64,000 bases of DNA from Halosolutus amylolyticus (GTDB lineage: Archaea > Halobacteriota > Halobacteria > Halobacteriales > Natrialbaceae): positions 62,001 to 126,000 of the forward strand of contig NZ_JALIQP010000002.1 of the NCBI RefSeq assembly GCF_023566055.1, read 5' to 3'. This document shows positions 9,088 through 18,514 of the stretch, one piece after another (the stretch's first letter is position 1; every line of letters begins with the position of its first letter). The position numbers and the translations under genes are program-made. The notes beneath the pieces were generated by a model. It was not told the DNA's origin and searched no databases. It worked only from the letters and a program-made list of their open reading frames with translations.

Positions 9088-9096
9088 TCTTTATAC
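9088..9096 (+). promoter_or_regulatory. TATA-like box of the alpha/beta hydrolase gene
   Basis: tctttatac, 24-32 bases before the ATG at 9120; this decides the start in favour of 9120 over longer in-frame versions. Confidence 0.6.
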
Positions 9097-9119
9097 GGGC
9101 CCCTGTCGTTCCCATAGGT

Positions 9120-9896
9120 ATGGCAACGGTTACTCACCACGGCCGGGAGACGGCCTACGACGTGACGGATCGGAGCGGCGGTGGGCCGCCGATCTGCTTC
9201 GTCCACGGAAGCGGCGGGTCGCGCGACGCATGGAGTCCGCAACGACAGCTGGCCGATCGCGCACCGATCGTTCGCGTCGACCTGAGCGGGCACGGAAAGT
9301 CGGCGGACATCGACGCCGAACCGGGGTACGTTACGCTCTCGGCGTACGCGGACGACGTCATCGCCGTCGCGGAGGCCACGGACGCCCGGGTGCTCGTCGG
9401 GAACTCCCTCGGTGGAGCGGTCGTCCAGCACGTGTTGCTCGAACGCGACTTCCAGCCGAACGCGGCCGTCCTCACCGGCACCGGTGCGCGACTCGGCGTC
9501 CTCGAGGATCTCCTCGTCTGGCTCGAGGAGGACTTCGAACGGGCCGTCGACTTTCTCCACGACCCCGATCGTCTTTTTCACGACCCCGATCCGGAGATTA
9601 CAGAGCGATCGAAAGAGCGGATGTACGCGACCGGCCAGGCGGTGACCCGACGGGACTTCTTGACCTGCCACGAGTTCGACGTTCGCGATCGCGTCGCCGA
9701 GATCGACGTCCCCACGCTCGCGGTCTACGGCGAGTACGACCAGTTGACGCCGCCGTGGTTCCACGAGTACCTCGCGGACGAGATCGACGACGGAACCATT
9801 GCCGAGATCGACGACGCGGCCCACCTCGCGATGCTCGAACGACCCGACGCGTTCAACGCGGCCGTCGCGGACTTCCTCGACTCGATCGACTGGTGA
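9120..9896 (+). CDS. alpha/beta-fold hydrolase
   Basis: 258 residues, cytoplasmic. The oxyanion loop is FVHGSGGSRDAW, the nucleophile elbow is GNSLGG with Ser96, the acid is probably the Asp of YGEYDQLTPPW and the histidine is in AAHLAMLERPDAF, giving a complete Ser-Asp-His triad. The family includes esterases, haloperoxidase-like enzymes and C-C hydrolases; the substrate cannot be told. The gene is single, divergent from the Hsp20-like/cdc48 operon, and convergent with the small DUF7511-type gene. Confidence 0.9.
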   Translation: MATVTHHGRETAYDVTDRSGGGPPICFVHGSGGSRDAWSPQRQLADRAPIVRVDLSGHGKSADIDAEPGYVTLSAYADDVIAVAEATDARVLVGNSLGGAVVQHVLLERDFQPNAAVLTGTGARLGVLEDLLVWLEEDFERAVDFLHDPDRLFHDPDPEITERSKERMYATGQAVTRRDFLTCHEFDVRDRVAEIDVPTLAVYGEYDQLTPPWFHEYLADEIDDGTIAEIDDAAHLAMLERPDAFNAAVADFLDSIDW

Positions 9897-10141
9897 CCGT
9901 TCTGGATCGACGAGTGGGTCATCCGAAGCCGATCGCCCACCGATTGCGACACCCCCTCCGTGATCGGTCTGACGTGAGTCGCCACCGCTGGCCGGTGCTG
10001 CGGTCGGAAAGACGAGTGGCTGATATCGACGAAAAGGCGGGTCCCTGGTGTCGGTGAAACGGCGAGATCCGGAACTCTGTTCCCAACACGACGACCGGGG
10101 CGTCGGTCGATCGATCGCGATCGGCCGTACTGTGGCGGGCG

Positions 10142-10336
10142 CTACCGGCACTCGCGAAGCGAGACGAACGAGTCGCCGCTGGCGGTGATCCACTGGGTCG
10201 CCATCGCGTTCTCGTCCATCTCCCGTGGAAAGATCGTACACGCTGCGAGGTCGCCCTCGTCGACGGTCACGTGCTGGAAACGGGCCGTGTGATCGGACCC
10301 CGGACCGAGATCCCGGGGCGGTTGCGTCGTGGACAT
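10142..10336 (-). CDS. small haloarchaeal protein (DUF7511-like)
   Basis: 64 residues starting MSTTQPPRDLGPGSDHTARF. The centre carries ACTIFPREMDENAMATQWIT, which I recognise as the signature of a short family found only in haloarchaea (to my memory DUF7511). No enzyme motif is visible. An AT-rich stretch with a TATA-like box near 10373-10385 lies upstream on the minus strand. Function unknown. Confidence 0.75.
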   Translation of the reverse strand: MSTTQPPRDLGPGSDHTARFQHVTVDEGDLAACTIFPREMDENAMATQWITASGDSFVSLRECR

Positions 10337-10532
10337 AGTGGTCGCGCTACGTATCATCCGGTACGACGAGGATGGATATAAATATTGCCGATAAATATAC
10401 AATACGCCTTTGTGGTCATAATATGTCCTTATTATCCGTTCGGAAGACCGATCGACTGCTGTAACCGTCGGCTGGCGGTGACTGGGAAGAAACCGATCGC
10501 AGCGTGGCAGTGACGGTCGCCTCGGAATCGCG

Positions 10533-11345
10533 TCAGTAGAATTCGTCGAGATCGCTCTCCTCGTGGCTGTGTTCGTCGGCGGGGAACGAGCCGGACTCGA
10601 CGGCCGAGACGTAGTCGTCGACGGCGCATTCCATCTCCTCGCGGACCGCGCCGAACTGCTTCGAGAACGAGGGCGACCACTCGCTCAGCCCGACGGCGTC
10701 GTTGATCACGAGCACCTGTCCGTCACAGTCCGGTCCGGCACCGATCCCGATGGTCGGGATGTCGATCGCGTCGGTGACCTCGGCCGCGAGGTTCGACGGG
10801 ACGTGCTCCAGTACGAGCGAGAACGCGCCGGCCTCGGCGTGGGCCTGCGCGAGTTCGAGGATCCGGTCCGCGGCCTTCCGATCGGTCCCCTGTCGCGGGT
10901 AGCCGCCGTACTGGTTGACGTGCTGTGGCGTCAGGCCGAGGTGGGCCATCACCGGGATGCCCAGCTGGACCATCTTCTCGGTCAGGTCGATCGTGTGGGG
11001 CCCGCTCTCGATCTTGACGGCCTCCGCGCCCTCCTCTTTGAGCATCCGGCCGGCGTTCTCCAGACTGTCTTTCTCGTCGACGCCGAACGAGAGGAAGGGC
11101 ATGTCGGCCACGACCAGCGCGTCCTCGGTCGCCCGGGAGACGGCCCCGACGTGGTGGGCCATGCCGTCGACCGACACCGGGAGCGTCGTCTCGTGGCCCA
11201 GCGTCGCGTTCCCGACGCTGTCTCCGACGAGGATGACGTCGACTCCCGCATCGTCGACGATCGCGGCCGTCGGCGCGTCGTACGCCGTCAGCATGGTGAT
11301 CGGTTCGTCCCCCGCCTTTGCCCTGAGGTCCCGTACGGTAGGCAT
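10533..11345 (-). CDS. panB: 3-methyl-2-oxobutanoate hydroxymethyltransferase (ketopantoate hydroxymethyltransferase)
   Basis: 270 residues. It transfers a hydroxymethyl group from methylenetetrahydrofolate (or an archaeal counterpart) to 2-oxoisovalerate, the first step of pantothenate and coenzyme A synthesis. The TIM-barrel signatures are clear: MLTAYDAPTAAIVDDAGVD, VGDSVGNATLGHETTLPVSV (Asp and magnesium ligands), DMPFLSFG, VKIESG, AHLGLTPQHVNQYGGY, and GIGAGPDCDGQVLVINDAVG. Length matches the family. The C-terminal 25 residues are acidic and His-containing. It stands alone here. Confidence 0.96.
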   Translation of the reverse strand: MPTVRDLRAKAGDEPITMLTAYDAPTAAIVDDAGVDVILVGDSVGNATLGHETTLPVSVDGMAHHVGAVSRATEDALVVADMPFLSFGVDEKDSLENAGRMLKEEGAEAVKIESGPHTIDLTEKMVQLGIPVMAHLGLTPQHVNQYGGYPRQGTDRKAADRILELAQAHAEAGAFSLVLEHVPSNLAAEVTDAIDIPTIGIGAGPDCDGQVLVINDAVGLSEWSPSFSKQFGAVREEMECAVDDYVSAVESGSFPADEHSHEESDLDEFY

Positions 11346-11510
11346 ACGTACAGGTTCGTCCCCGGGAAGTAAACGTCACCGCTTGTGGATCGGTGTCCGA
11401 TCGCCGCGCCGGTAGACGGAGTCGCGAACTCACCTGCCTCGTTCACAGCCTTCGATCGGAACCCCGGAGGAACGCGGACGGTGTCGACGAGTCATCCGGT
11501 ATCTGTTATC

Positions 11511-11560
11511 CGTGTTGAATACCGCAGATGCGTACCGTGTTGAATACCGCAGATGCGTAC
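11511..11560. repeat. two tandem copies of a 25-bp unit
   Basis: The 25-base unit cgtgttgaataccgcagatg plus cgtac is present twice without interruption (11511-11535 and 11536-11560), in the gap between panB and the small zinc-ribbon gene. The copies are identical, so the duplication is recent. Confidence 0.9.
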
Positions 11561-11587
11561 GACGGACCCGTTGTCGGTCCGGAACGC

Positions 11588-11725
11588 TCAGAATTCGTAG
11601 TAGGCGATCCCCTTCCAGTTACAGTTGGGGCACTCGTCGGCGTCTTCTGCGAGCTTTTCGCCACAATTTCGACACTCGTACAGTTCTCTGCCGTTGCGGT
11701 TACACACCCTGTGAAGTACACTCAT
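11588..11725 (-). CDS. small zinc-ribbon protein
   Basis: 45 residues, too short for most gene finders: MSVLHRVCNRNGRELYECRN, then CGEKLAEDADECPNCNWKG and IAYYEF at the end. It has two CxxC knuckles (CRNC and CPNC) 12 residues apart, the arrangement of a rubredoxin-like zinc ribbon, plus one extra Cys near the N-terminus. The ATG at 11725 is followed by codon use in line with the genome. Function unknown; such proteins often bind nucleic acid or protein partners. Confidence 0.7.
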   Translation of the reverse strand: MSVLHRVCNRNGRELYECRNCGEKLAEDADECPNCNWKGIAYYEF

Positions 11726-12023
11726 TTCGGCACCCCCTCGATTGGGCATCTGGGTGTCAGCCACATAACGGTATCTGCTACCAAACCATCGAGTGTTGAC
11801 AACGGTTCACCCGTTGAGCAACACGCACTGTCTGTGCAGTACCGACTGTGCGTTTTTATCGGGTTCTGTCGACCGAAGCGCGGCGAATACGGCTGTATGG
11901 CCCCTCCCAATACTAGACACGGACAGTCACTGCACACCCGATCGCACGACGGGAGTGCGGTCCGGAACGATCGAAGCGAGCGAGAATCGCGGACAGTGCG
12001 ATCGGTTTGGAAATCGGTTCGGC
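11726..12023. other. intergenic stretch without a supported gene
   Basis: About 300 bases between the zinc-ribbon gene and the 86-bp palindrome. Open frames here lack typical acidic composition and one runs through the palindrome. A TATA-like tttttat at about 11850-11856 on the plus strand precedes an ATG at 11897, but the frame that follows is basic and unconvincing. Confidence 0.5.
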
Positions 12024-12109
12024 CTATAGTAGCAACTGAAACGATTTACACACTGATCGCACAGCCATCCTGCGATCAGGTGTGCATTGACTTTCAGTTG
12101 CTACTATAG
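12024..12109. repeat. dispersed palindromic repeat, family 1, copy A (86 bp)
   Basis: Perfect 18-bp terminal inverted repeats CTATAGTAGCAACTGAAA at both ends (12024-12041 and 12092-12109) and an inner hairpin TGATCGCA/TGCGATCA. A second, decayed copy lies at 24698-24782 with the inner half well conserved (tacacactgatcgca, tgcgatcaggtgtgcattga). The right end overlaps the FAD-oxidase gene and supplies its last codons (Y-S-S-N) and TGA stop. No transposase is present, so it resembles a MITE or REP-type element or a mobile terminator. Confidence 0.85.
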
Positions 12110-13500
12110 TCTGCTGGCTTCACGTTCTGATTCAGCCGGAAGCGGTTCTCCGGGTCGTACTCGTTTTTCGCCTCGACGAGTCGGTCGTAGTTCTCGCCGT
12201 ACGCGTTCCGCTCGCGGCCTTCATGGTCGCCCTCGAAGTTGACGTACGTCCCGCCGGTCGCACCTTCGGCGAGCGCGTCGTGGCACGCTCGCACCCACTC
12301 GATGCAGACGTCGTCTTTCGTCGGCTCTTCCCATCGGGCGGCGACGCTGACGATGAACTCCGTGTCCCGGTGCGGGTATGCGGTCGCGTCCGAGGGAACG
12401 TCGTTAACGGCCCCGCCGACCTGGTGGATGAGGATCTCGGATTGCGGGGTCGGGGCCCGTTCGGCGTACTCGACGATGGTGTCGATCGTCCCTTCGCCGA
12501 GCGCCCTGAAATTGGGCGCCTTCCAGTAGTTTCGGGCGCCCTCGACGTACAGATCGTCCATGAGGCGCTGGGCCTCCGTATAGCGCGTCGGTTCGACGGC
12601 GTCGGCGATAGGATCGCCGAACTCGCGGAGCGGTTCGAGCACCGCCTCACCCTCGTCGAGATTGCCGGCGTAGAACCCCATCAGTACGAGAACCGTGGTA
12701 CCGTGAACGTCTTCGGGAATGAACGGGAGCGGCGGCGCCGCCACGCTGTTCGCCCAGACGGCGCACTCCCGGGGTACGTCTCGCGTGAACTCCTCGTAGC
12801 GGGCGAGCAGGTCGGGTGCGTCCTCGTACGGGTAGACGATCGGTCCGAAGAGTACCTCGGGGCCGACCTCGTGGAGGTCGAACTCGAACGACGTGACGAT
12901 CCCGAAGTTGCCGCTCCCGCCGCGGATCGCCCAGAAGAGCTCCTGGTTCTCCTCATCGCTGGCGCGGACGGGCTCCCCGTCCGCGGTGACGACGTCGACC
13001 GACCGAAGGTTGTCGATCGAGAGGCCGTACTTACGGCTGAGCCAGCCGATCCCGCCGCCGAGCGTGACGCCAGCGACGCCGGTCGTCGAGATGACGCCGC
13101 CGGGCGTCGCCAGACCGAACGCCTGGGTCTCGTGGTCGAGGTCGGCCATCGTCGCACCGGGCCCGACGCGGGCGGTCTGGGCTTCGGGATCGACCCGCAC
13201 CGACGTCATCGAGGAGAAGTCGATCGTGAGACCGTCGTCACAGATGGCGTTGCCGGCGACGTTGTGGCCGCCGCCTTTGACGGAGAGTGGAAGATCGTAC
13301 TTGCGGGCGAACGCCACCGCAGTCACCACGTCGGCTGTCCCGGTAGGGCGGACGACGACGGCCGGTTCCCGGTCGATCGTCGCGTTCCAGATCGATCGGG
13401 CCTCGTCGTAGCCGTCGTCTCCGGGCTGGAGCACCGCACCGTGGATCTGGTGATCGAGCGTTTCGTATTCGGACTCGTCGACCGGAGCGTTGAGACTCAT
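12094..13500 (-). CDS. FAD-linked oxidase with BBE-like domain
   Basis: 468 residues. The N-terminal FAD-binding domain (residues 40-215) contains AVVVRPTGTADVVTAVAFAR, the GGGHNVAG loop whose His normally carries a covalent flavin bond, and VAGVTLGGGIGWLSRKYGLS. The C-terminal berberine-bridge-enzyme-like motif NYDRLVEAKNEYDPENRFRL ends the protein. Members oxidise alcohols, sugars or alkaloids with oxygen; the substrate here is unknown. No usual bicovalent Cys is obvious. The stop codon and last four residues come from the family 1 palindrome at 12024-12109, meaning the original C-terminus was probably changed by its insertion. Confidence 0.92.
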   Translation of the reverse strand: MSLNAPVDESEYETLDHQIHGAVLQPGDDGYDEARSIWNATIDREPAVVVRPTGTADVVTAVAFARKYDLPLSVKGGGHNVAGNAICDDGLTIDFSSMTSVRVDPEAQTARVGPGATMADLDHETQAFGLATPGGVISTTGVAGVTLGGGIGWLSRKYGLSIDNLRSVDVVTADGEPVRASDEENQELFWAIRGGSGNFGIVTSFEFDLHEVGPEVLFGPIVYPYEDAPDLLARYEEFTRDVPRECAVWANSVAAPPLPFIPEDVHGTTVLVLMGFYAGNLDEGEAVLEPLREFGDPIADAVEPTRYTEAQRLMDDLYVEGARNYWKAPNFRALGEGTIDTIVEYAERAPTPQSEILIHQVGGAVNDVPSDATAYPHRDTEFIVSVAARWEEPTKDDVCIEWVRACHDALAEGATGGTYVNFEGDHEGRERNAYGENYDRLVEAKNEYDPENRFRLNQNVKPADYSSN

Positions 13501-13819
13501 TAGGAACGCCTCATGCGGGGTACGATCACGAGGAATAGATAGGCATCTAGTGGCGATCCGGCACCCACTGCTGTTCGTGCAACCGTTGCAAGACTACACA
13601 GGGGTGCTCGAAGAGAGTTCTCCGAATGGAATCCTTCTCCCCCTGCGATCGTCCTCTTTTGGGACGGTCGAAGCGAGCGTCACCACCGACAGAGGGGGCA
13701 CGCTATGCTGCGCGATCGCCGAACCCCATCGCTGGCCGAGACGTTCACCGAAACTACCTGTACTCGCTACCGATCGCGCACCCGCGATGCTTATTAGTTC
13801 CCGGTCGACACCTTCGAAC
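13501..13819. other. divergent intergenic region
   Basis: About 320 bases between the divergent FAD-oxidase and DUF5822-like genes. It should hold both promoters: an AT-richer ggaatagataggcat near 13531-13545 for the leftward gene and ttattag near 13789-13796 for the rightward one. No further gene is supported. Confidence 0.5.
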
Positions 13820-14056
13820 GTGCCAGAACCCGTCGAAACCACGAATCCCGACGGCGTCGACTACGGCTGGGTGATGCAGGTCACCTTCGTCACGACCATC
13901 ATCGTCGGCGCGCCGATCGTCACACTCCTCTCGACCACCGCCGACCTGCCGACGTGGGGCGCGCGGGCCGAGTTCGCCGTCCGCGTCGGGGCCGTCGTCT
14001 GGCTGGTCGTCGCGCTCTCCGTGTTCGCGTACGCGAAGCGCCACCAGTCCGACTGA
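13820..14056 (+). CDS. small membrane protein (DUF5822-like)
   Basis: 78 residues, GTG start (MPEPVETTNPDGVDYGWVMQ). Two predicted membrane helices: QVTFVTTIIVGAPIVTLLS and VRVGAVVWLVVALSVFAYA, ending in a basic KRHQSD tail, which suggests both ends are cytoplasmic. I recognise the DGVDYGWVMQ opening as typical of a haloarchaeal family (to my memory DUF5822). The GTG lies about 27 bases after a TATA-like ttattag. Function unknown. Confidence 0.75.
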   Translation: MPEPVETTNPDGVDYGWVMQVTFVTTIIVGAPIVTLLSTTADLPTWGARAEFAVRVGAVVWLVVALSVFAYAKRHQSD

Positions 14057-14098
14057 CGTCCCGAGTGCCGATGCTCGTTTCTTCGCGGCTGGCCCGTG

Positions 14099-14638
14099 CT
14101 AGACGCCCGAGGGCCCGTCTCCCACGTATTCGAACGCGACCCCGGCCCTGTCGGCCGTCCGTTCGTCGGTCGCCGAGTCGCCGATAAAGAGCGTCCGATC
14201 GGGCGCGACGTCGAGTTCGGCCACTGCCTTGAGCAGCGGTTCCGGATGGGGTTTCTGGTTCGAGACCGTGTCCCGGCCGACGACGACGTCGACGCCGTCC
14301 GTGAGGTCGTGTTCGTCGAGCGCGATCCGACAGGCCGCCTCGCAGTTGAGCGAGCAGACGCCGATTTGCGTCTCTCGATCGGGCAGTTCGTCCGCCCGGG
14401 GGAGCCGGCGTGAACGCCGGGCACCTGCCCGCTCGTACTCCGCGATCGCGGCCTCGACGTCGTCGGCGACGTCCAGTTCGCTGGCGGCCTCGAGCATGTC
14501 CCACAGGCCGTTCCCCGGCGGTTCGAGATCGGCAGCGTGGTAGACTCCACGGACCTCGCGTTCGACGGCCTCCCAGTCGACGTCGAGGTGGACGAGCGTC
14601 CCATCGAGATCGTAGACGACGGCGTCGTAGTCGGTCAC
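14099..14638 (-). CDS. HAD-family phosphatase (phosphoglycolate-phosphatase-like)
   Basis: 179 residues, GTG start at 14638. HAD motif I is VYDLDGTL (nucleophile Asp10, Asp12), motif III lysine is in NQKPHPEPLLK, and motif IV is FIGDSATDERTADRAG. The helical cap is short. Haloacid-dehalogenase phosphatases of this shape act on small phosphate esters; the substrate is unknown. Motif II is weak (VCSLN instead of the usual T/S-N-G form). A longer in-frame version with upstream starts would add a basic, poorly coded segment and was rejected. A small in-gene hairpin CCGGCG-TGAA-CGCCGG lies at 14405-14420. Confidence 0.82.
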   Translation of the reverse strand: MTDYDAVVYDLDGTLVHLDVDWEAVEREVRGVYHAADLEPPGNGLWDMLEAASELDVADDVEAAIAEYERAGARRSRRLPRADELPDRETQIGVCSLNCEAACRIALDEHDLTDGVDVVVGRDTVSNQKPHPEPLLKAVAELDVAPDRTLFIGDSATDERTADRAGVAFEYVGDGPSGV

Positions 14639-14745
14639 GGTGGCTGATACGAGCGGCGAGCGAATAGTGACTTCGGTCCTCGGGTAGATGCCGGCGCGAC
14701 GTGCGGGCCGCCGCGATCGAGCGTCGGCCGCCCCTTCCCACGGCG

Positions 14746-14827
14746 TCATACGGATTGCTGTGACGATGTACCGGCGCACCGCCGCCCGGATCGCGGTTGC
14801 GCCGGAAATGACGTACAGTAAACCGTA

Positions 14828-14830
<3 letters not shown>
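14746..14830. repeat. dispersed palindromic repeat, family 2, copy 1 (85 bp)
   Basis: Ends are TCATACGG and CCGTATCA with a GC-rich inner hairpin (CCGGCGCA... to ...TTGCGCCGG). Related copies lie at 37668-37752 and 51681-51766. The right end overlaps the TGA stop of the leftward acyl-CoA dehydrogenase gene (14828-14830), so the element starts exactly as TGATACGG from the gene's point of view. Confidence 0.88.
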
Positions 14831-15952
<1,122 letters not shown>

Positions 15953-16181
15953 GCGTCTCGGTACGAACCCATCACACAAATATTGCCAGTAATTCGATCG
16001 GTCCACGGAGCGACCGGCGGATCGGCGGCCGATCGGATCGGCGCTCCCACAGGGGCCGTCCACTCGTTGAGGCGCGGAATACCCTGCTGAAGTCTTCCTC
16101 CCGGCGATCCGCTCTGGCGACTGTGTAATCCAGAGGGAATTAACGCCCACAATATATTTATTTCTTGTATTTCCAGAACAT

Positions 16182-16190
16182 CTATATAAT
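16182..16190 (+). promoter_or_regulatory. TATA-like box of the lipoprotein gene
   Basis: ctatataat, 24-32 bases before the ATG at 16214. A second AT-rich run (aatatattta) lies at 16151-16160. Confidence 0.6.
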
Positions 16191-16213
16191 CCCGCTGTCA
16201 CGGTTCGTCTGAA

Positions 16214-17335
16214 ATGGAAGAGATTTCACGACGTGGGTTACTCAGAAACGGGAGTGCGGGGGTTTTCGCAGTCGGGACTGCGGGGCTGGCAGGGTGTACC
16301 AGTTCCATTCCGGGGTTCGGTGACGATTACAGCGGGGCCAACATAAAGAACTGGCTCGTCGGCTTCTCGTTCGCCGACTTCTTCCAGGAAAGCGAGTGGA
16401 AAGAGACGCTGTACCAGGGGGGCGAAATCGACGACAGCGAGCGGGAGATCGACTTCGCCTACGTCGCTCCCGAACCGTTCCTCGATCACGAAGAGGAACT
16501 CAGCGGCTACTCACAGAAGATGCTGGAGGGAGAGGAGTTGCGAGGGAAGATCGGCGTTCCCCTGATGGAGACCGACTGGGCGCTCACGCAATCGGTCACC
16601 TGGCAGTACAGCTACTCGTACGAGGAAGAAACCTGGGGCGGCGACACCCAGACCGTCGAGGATCGGGGGAACACCGGCGTCAGTATCGGGATCGCGAGCG
16701 GTTCGTTCGACACCGACGACATCGCGGACAACCTCGAACGCTGGATCGACGACAGAACCCCGGACGAAGTCGATGGCACGGAGTACGAACTCGCGAGCGA
16801 AGGCGAGTACGAGGGGTACCAGCTGTACCAGTACGAAGTCGAGAACACCGTCTTCGCCGTCGACAGCAATCACGTCCTCGAAGTTTCGGGTGGCGACTAC
16901 CTGGATACGATCGAGTTGGCCGAGGCGGTCCTCGACGTCCGGTGGAACCAGGAGAACCGTCTCGCGGACGAAGAGGACGGCGAGGCGCTTCTGAGCCGGT
17001 TCGATACGGGCCACTACTCCACCGGGACGCTCCACGAACCGCTCAGTTCCGACGAGGACGACACGCCATCCTGGCAGGGGAGCCCGGATCTCGCGGAGTA
17101 CGAGGAGGGCCTCGTCGGCAAAACGACCTCCTACGAACTGGACGGATCCGAGACTGACATCTCCGAGATCTACCTCTACGAAACCGAACGCGACGCGGAC
17201 GCCGAGACGCTTCGGGAACACGTCGACGTCAACCGCGACCTCCGTGACGACTGGCCGACGATGGAGGACTACTCGATCAGCGATCACGATCGGACCCTAG
17301 TCCTCAACGGAACGATGCGGACGCGAATCGTCTGA
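16214..17335 (+). CDS. Tat-exported lipoprotein of unknown function
   Basis: 373 residues. The N-terminus SRRGLLRNGSAGVFAVGTAG has a twin-arginine motif (Arg6, Arg7), a hydrophobic core and a lipobox LAGC with Cys28, so the mature protein should be lipid-anchored outside the cell after folding in the cytoplasm. The body is acidic, Tyr/Glu-rich and beta-prone (QSVTWQYSYSYEEETWGG), with a repeated style of segments such as LYQYEVENTVFAVDSNHVLE. I do not recognise a named domain. Single gene behind its own promoter and convergent with the HTH regulator that follows. Confidence 0.85.
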   Translation: MEEISRRGLLRNGSAGVFAVGTAGLAGCTSSIPGFGDDYSGANIKNWLVGFSFADFFQESEWKETLYQGGEIDDSEREIDFAYVAPEPFLDHEEELSGYSQKMLEGEELRGKIGVPLMETDWALTQSVTWQYSYSYEEETWGGDTQTVEDRGNTGVSIGIASGSFDTDDIADNLERWIDDRTPDEVDGTEYELASEGEYEGYQLYQYEVENTVFAVDSNHVLEVSGGDYLDTIELAEAVLDVRWNQENRLADEEDGEALLSRFDTGHYSTGTLHEPLSSDEDDTPSWQGSPDLAEYEEGLVGKTTSYELDGSETDISEIYLYETERDADAETLREHVDVNRDLRDDWPTMEDYSISDHDRTLVLNGTMRTRIV

Positions 17336-17448
17336 ATCGCGTCACACGGCAGTCCACGGACTGCAGTCCCCCGTTTTTCGCAATTCGATCGCGGTGGGGA
17401 CAGCTCGCTGACCACCGCGTAACGCTGGTCCGGAACCGGGTCACCCTG

Positions 17449-18126
17449 TCAGTCGGTCGCCATCTCTCCCGTCGGGTCTTCGATCTGCTCGCTCGCCAGG
17501 ACACGGTTCGCTCGCCGGAGTCGTTCGGACAACGCCTGGTGGGAGATGTCGAGTTCGTTGGCCAGTTCTTCGAGGGAGATCTCCCGCGGGACGTCGTAGT
17601 ACCCCTGCCGGTACGCCTCGGCGATCGCCTCTCGCTGGGGGTCGGTCAGGGCCGCGGTCGCCTCGAGGTCGTCGTCCTGGTCGGCTTCGACCATCCGGCG
17701 CACGTCGACGTGGACCCCCTCGGTCTCGATCTCCGAAACGGCGCTGGACAGTTCGTCGCGGTGGGGAAACAGGAGTCGAACTGTCCACTGGCCGTCGGCA
17801 AACTGGGCGTCGAGCACCGTCCCGCCGTGGGTGTAGAGCGCACAGCAGACCGAGCCGACGCCGTCGCCGTACTGGAGGCGGTACAGCCACTCCCCGGCGT
17901 CTGCGTTCTCGAGCAACTGGAGGTGTTCGTCGACCGTCGGATCGTCGTCGAGCGCGTCCTCGATGCGGCCCCGATCGACGTTCGAGAACCAGACCAGCGG
18001 CATCGTCCGCGTCGGGCCTTCGGCGACGACGCTTTCGACGCGGAGTTCGAGGTCCGGGAGCGTCTGGAGCGTGTCTGCGAGTGCGAACTCCTCGGCCGAG
18101 AGTGTGAGTTCTGCGATCGTCGTCAT
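17449..18126 (-). CDS. bacterio-opsin-activator (bat)-type HTH regulator
   Basis: 225 residues. The N-terminal two thirds form a ligand- or partner-binding domain typical of haloarchaeal Bat-like proteins (LPLVWF-type strand seen as TMPLVWFSNVDRGRIEDAL, and GGTVLDAQFADGQWTVRLLF). Residues 165-215 are the HTH_10 DNA-binding domain: LTDPQREAIAEAYRQGYYDV, then REISLEELANELDISHQALS and ERLRRANRVL. It should act as a one-component transcription regulator. Target unknown; the neighbouring lipoprotein gene and HAD gene are candidates only by position. Confidence 0.88.
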   Translation of the reverse strand: MTTIAELTLSAEEFALADTLQTLPDLELRVESVVAEGPTRTMPLVWFSNVDRGRIEDALDDDPTVDEHLQLLENADAGEWLYRLQYGDGVGSVCCALYTHGGTVLDAQFADGQWTVRLLFPHRDELSSAVSEIETEGVHVDVRRMVEADQDDDLEATAALTDPQREAIAEAYRQGYYDVPREISLEELANELDISHQALSERLRRANRVLASEQIEDPTGEMATD

Positions 18127-18514
18127 CGTGTCACCTCTACGTGTGCGCTCGAGTCCGGTTGGCGAACAACGCGGCTGTCATGTGGGTACGTGGACTCGAC
18201 GCGTCTCATAAGTGTGTCAGCCGATCCACTCGGACGGTGACGAGAGCGGGCATCGACGCTGTCCGAATCGATCGGCAGTGCTCCGGGTTCGGGACGGCAG
18301 TTCGCCGGAAACTCGCCGCGTCGACGCCGTCTGACGCTCTCGTTCGGATCGTGCTGGTAGAACCAACAGCGCCGGTACCGATGACGAGCAGGCCTTTGTG
18401 TTCCAGCGTTTTAAGAACGGGCGACGAACTGGCCGCCGAACCGGATCCGTGTCGGCCGGCAGTCGATCGAGCGGACCGACCAGGAGCCACGTCGAGCGGC
18501 CGGATCGAAGCCGG
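18127..18514. other. intergenic stretch, no supported gene
   Basis: About 390 bases upstream of the bat-type regulator and downstream of the HAD-like gene (both leftward). Frames in this stretch are basic and lack haloarchaeal codon character. A TATA-like gttttaag sits near 18408-18416, without a convincing frame behind it. Confidence 0.45.

Noticed and set aside
11528-12109. 193-codon rightward frame downstream of panB
   Set aside because: It runs over the zinc-ribbon gene in antisense and through the 86-bp palindrome, and is not acidic.
18206-18490. 94-codon leftward frame in the gap before the HAD-like gene
   Set aside because: Basic, Ser/Arg-rich composition and no promoter; not like a haloarchaeal protein.
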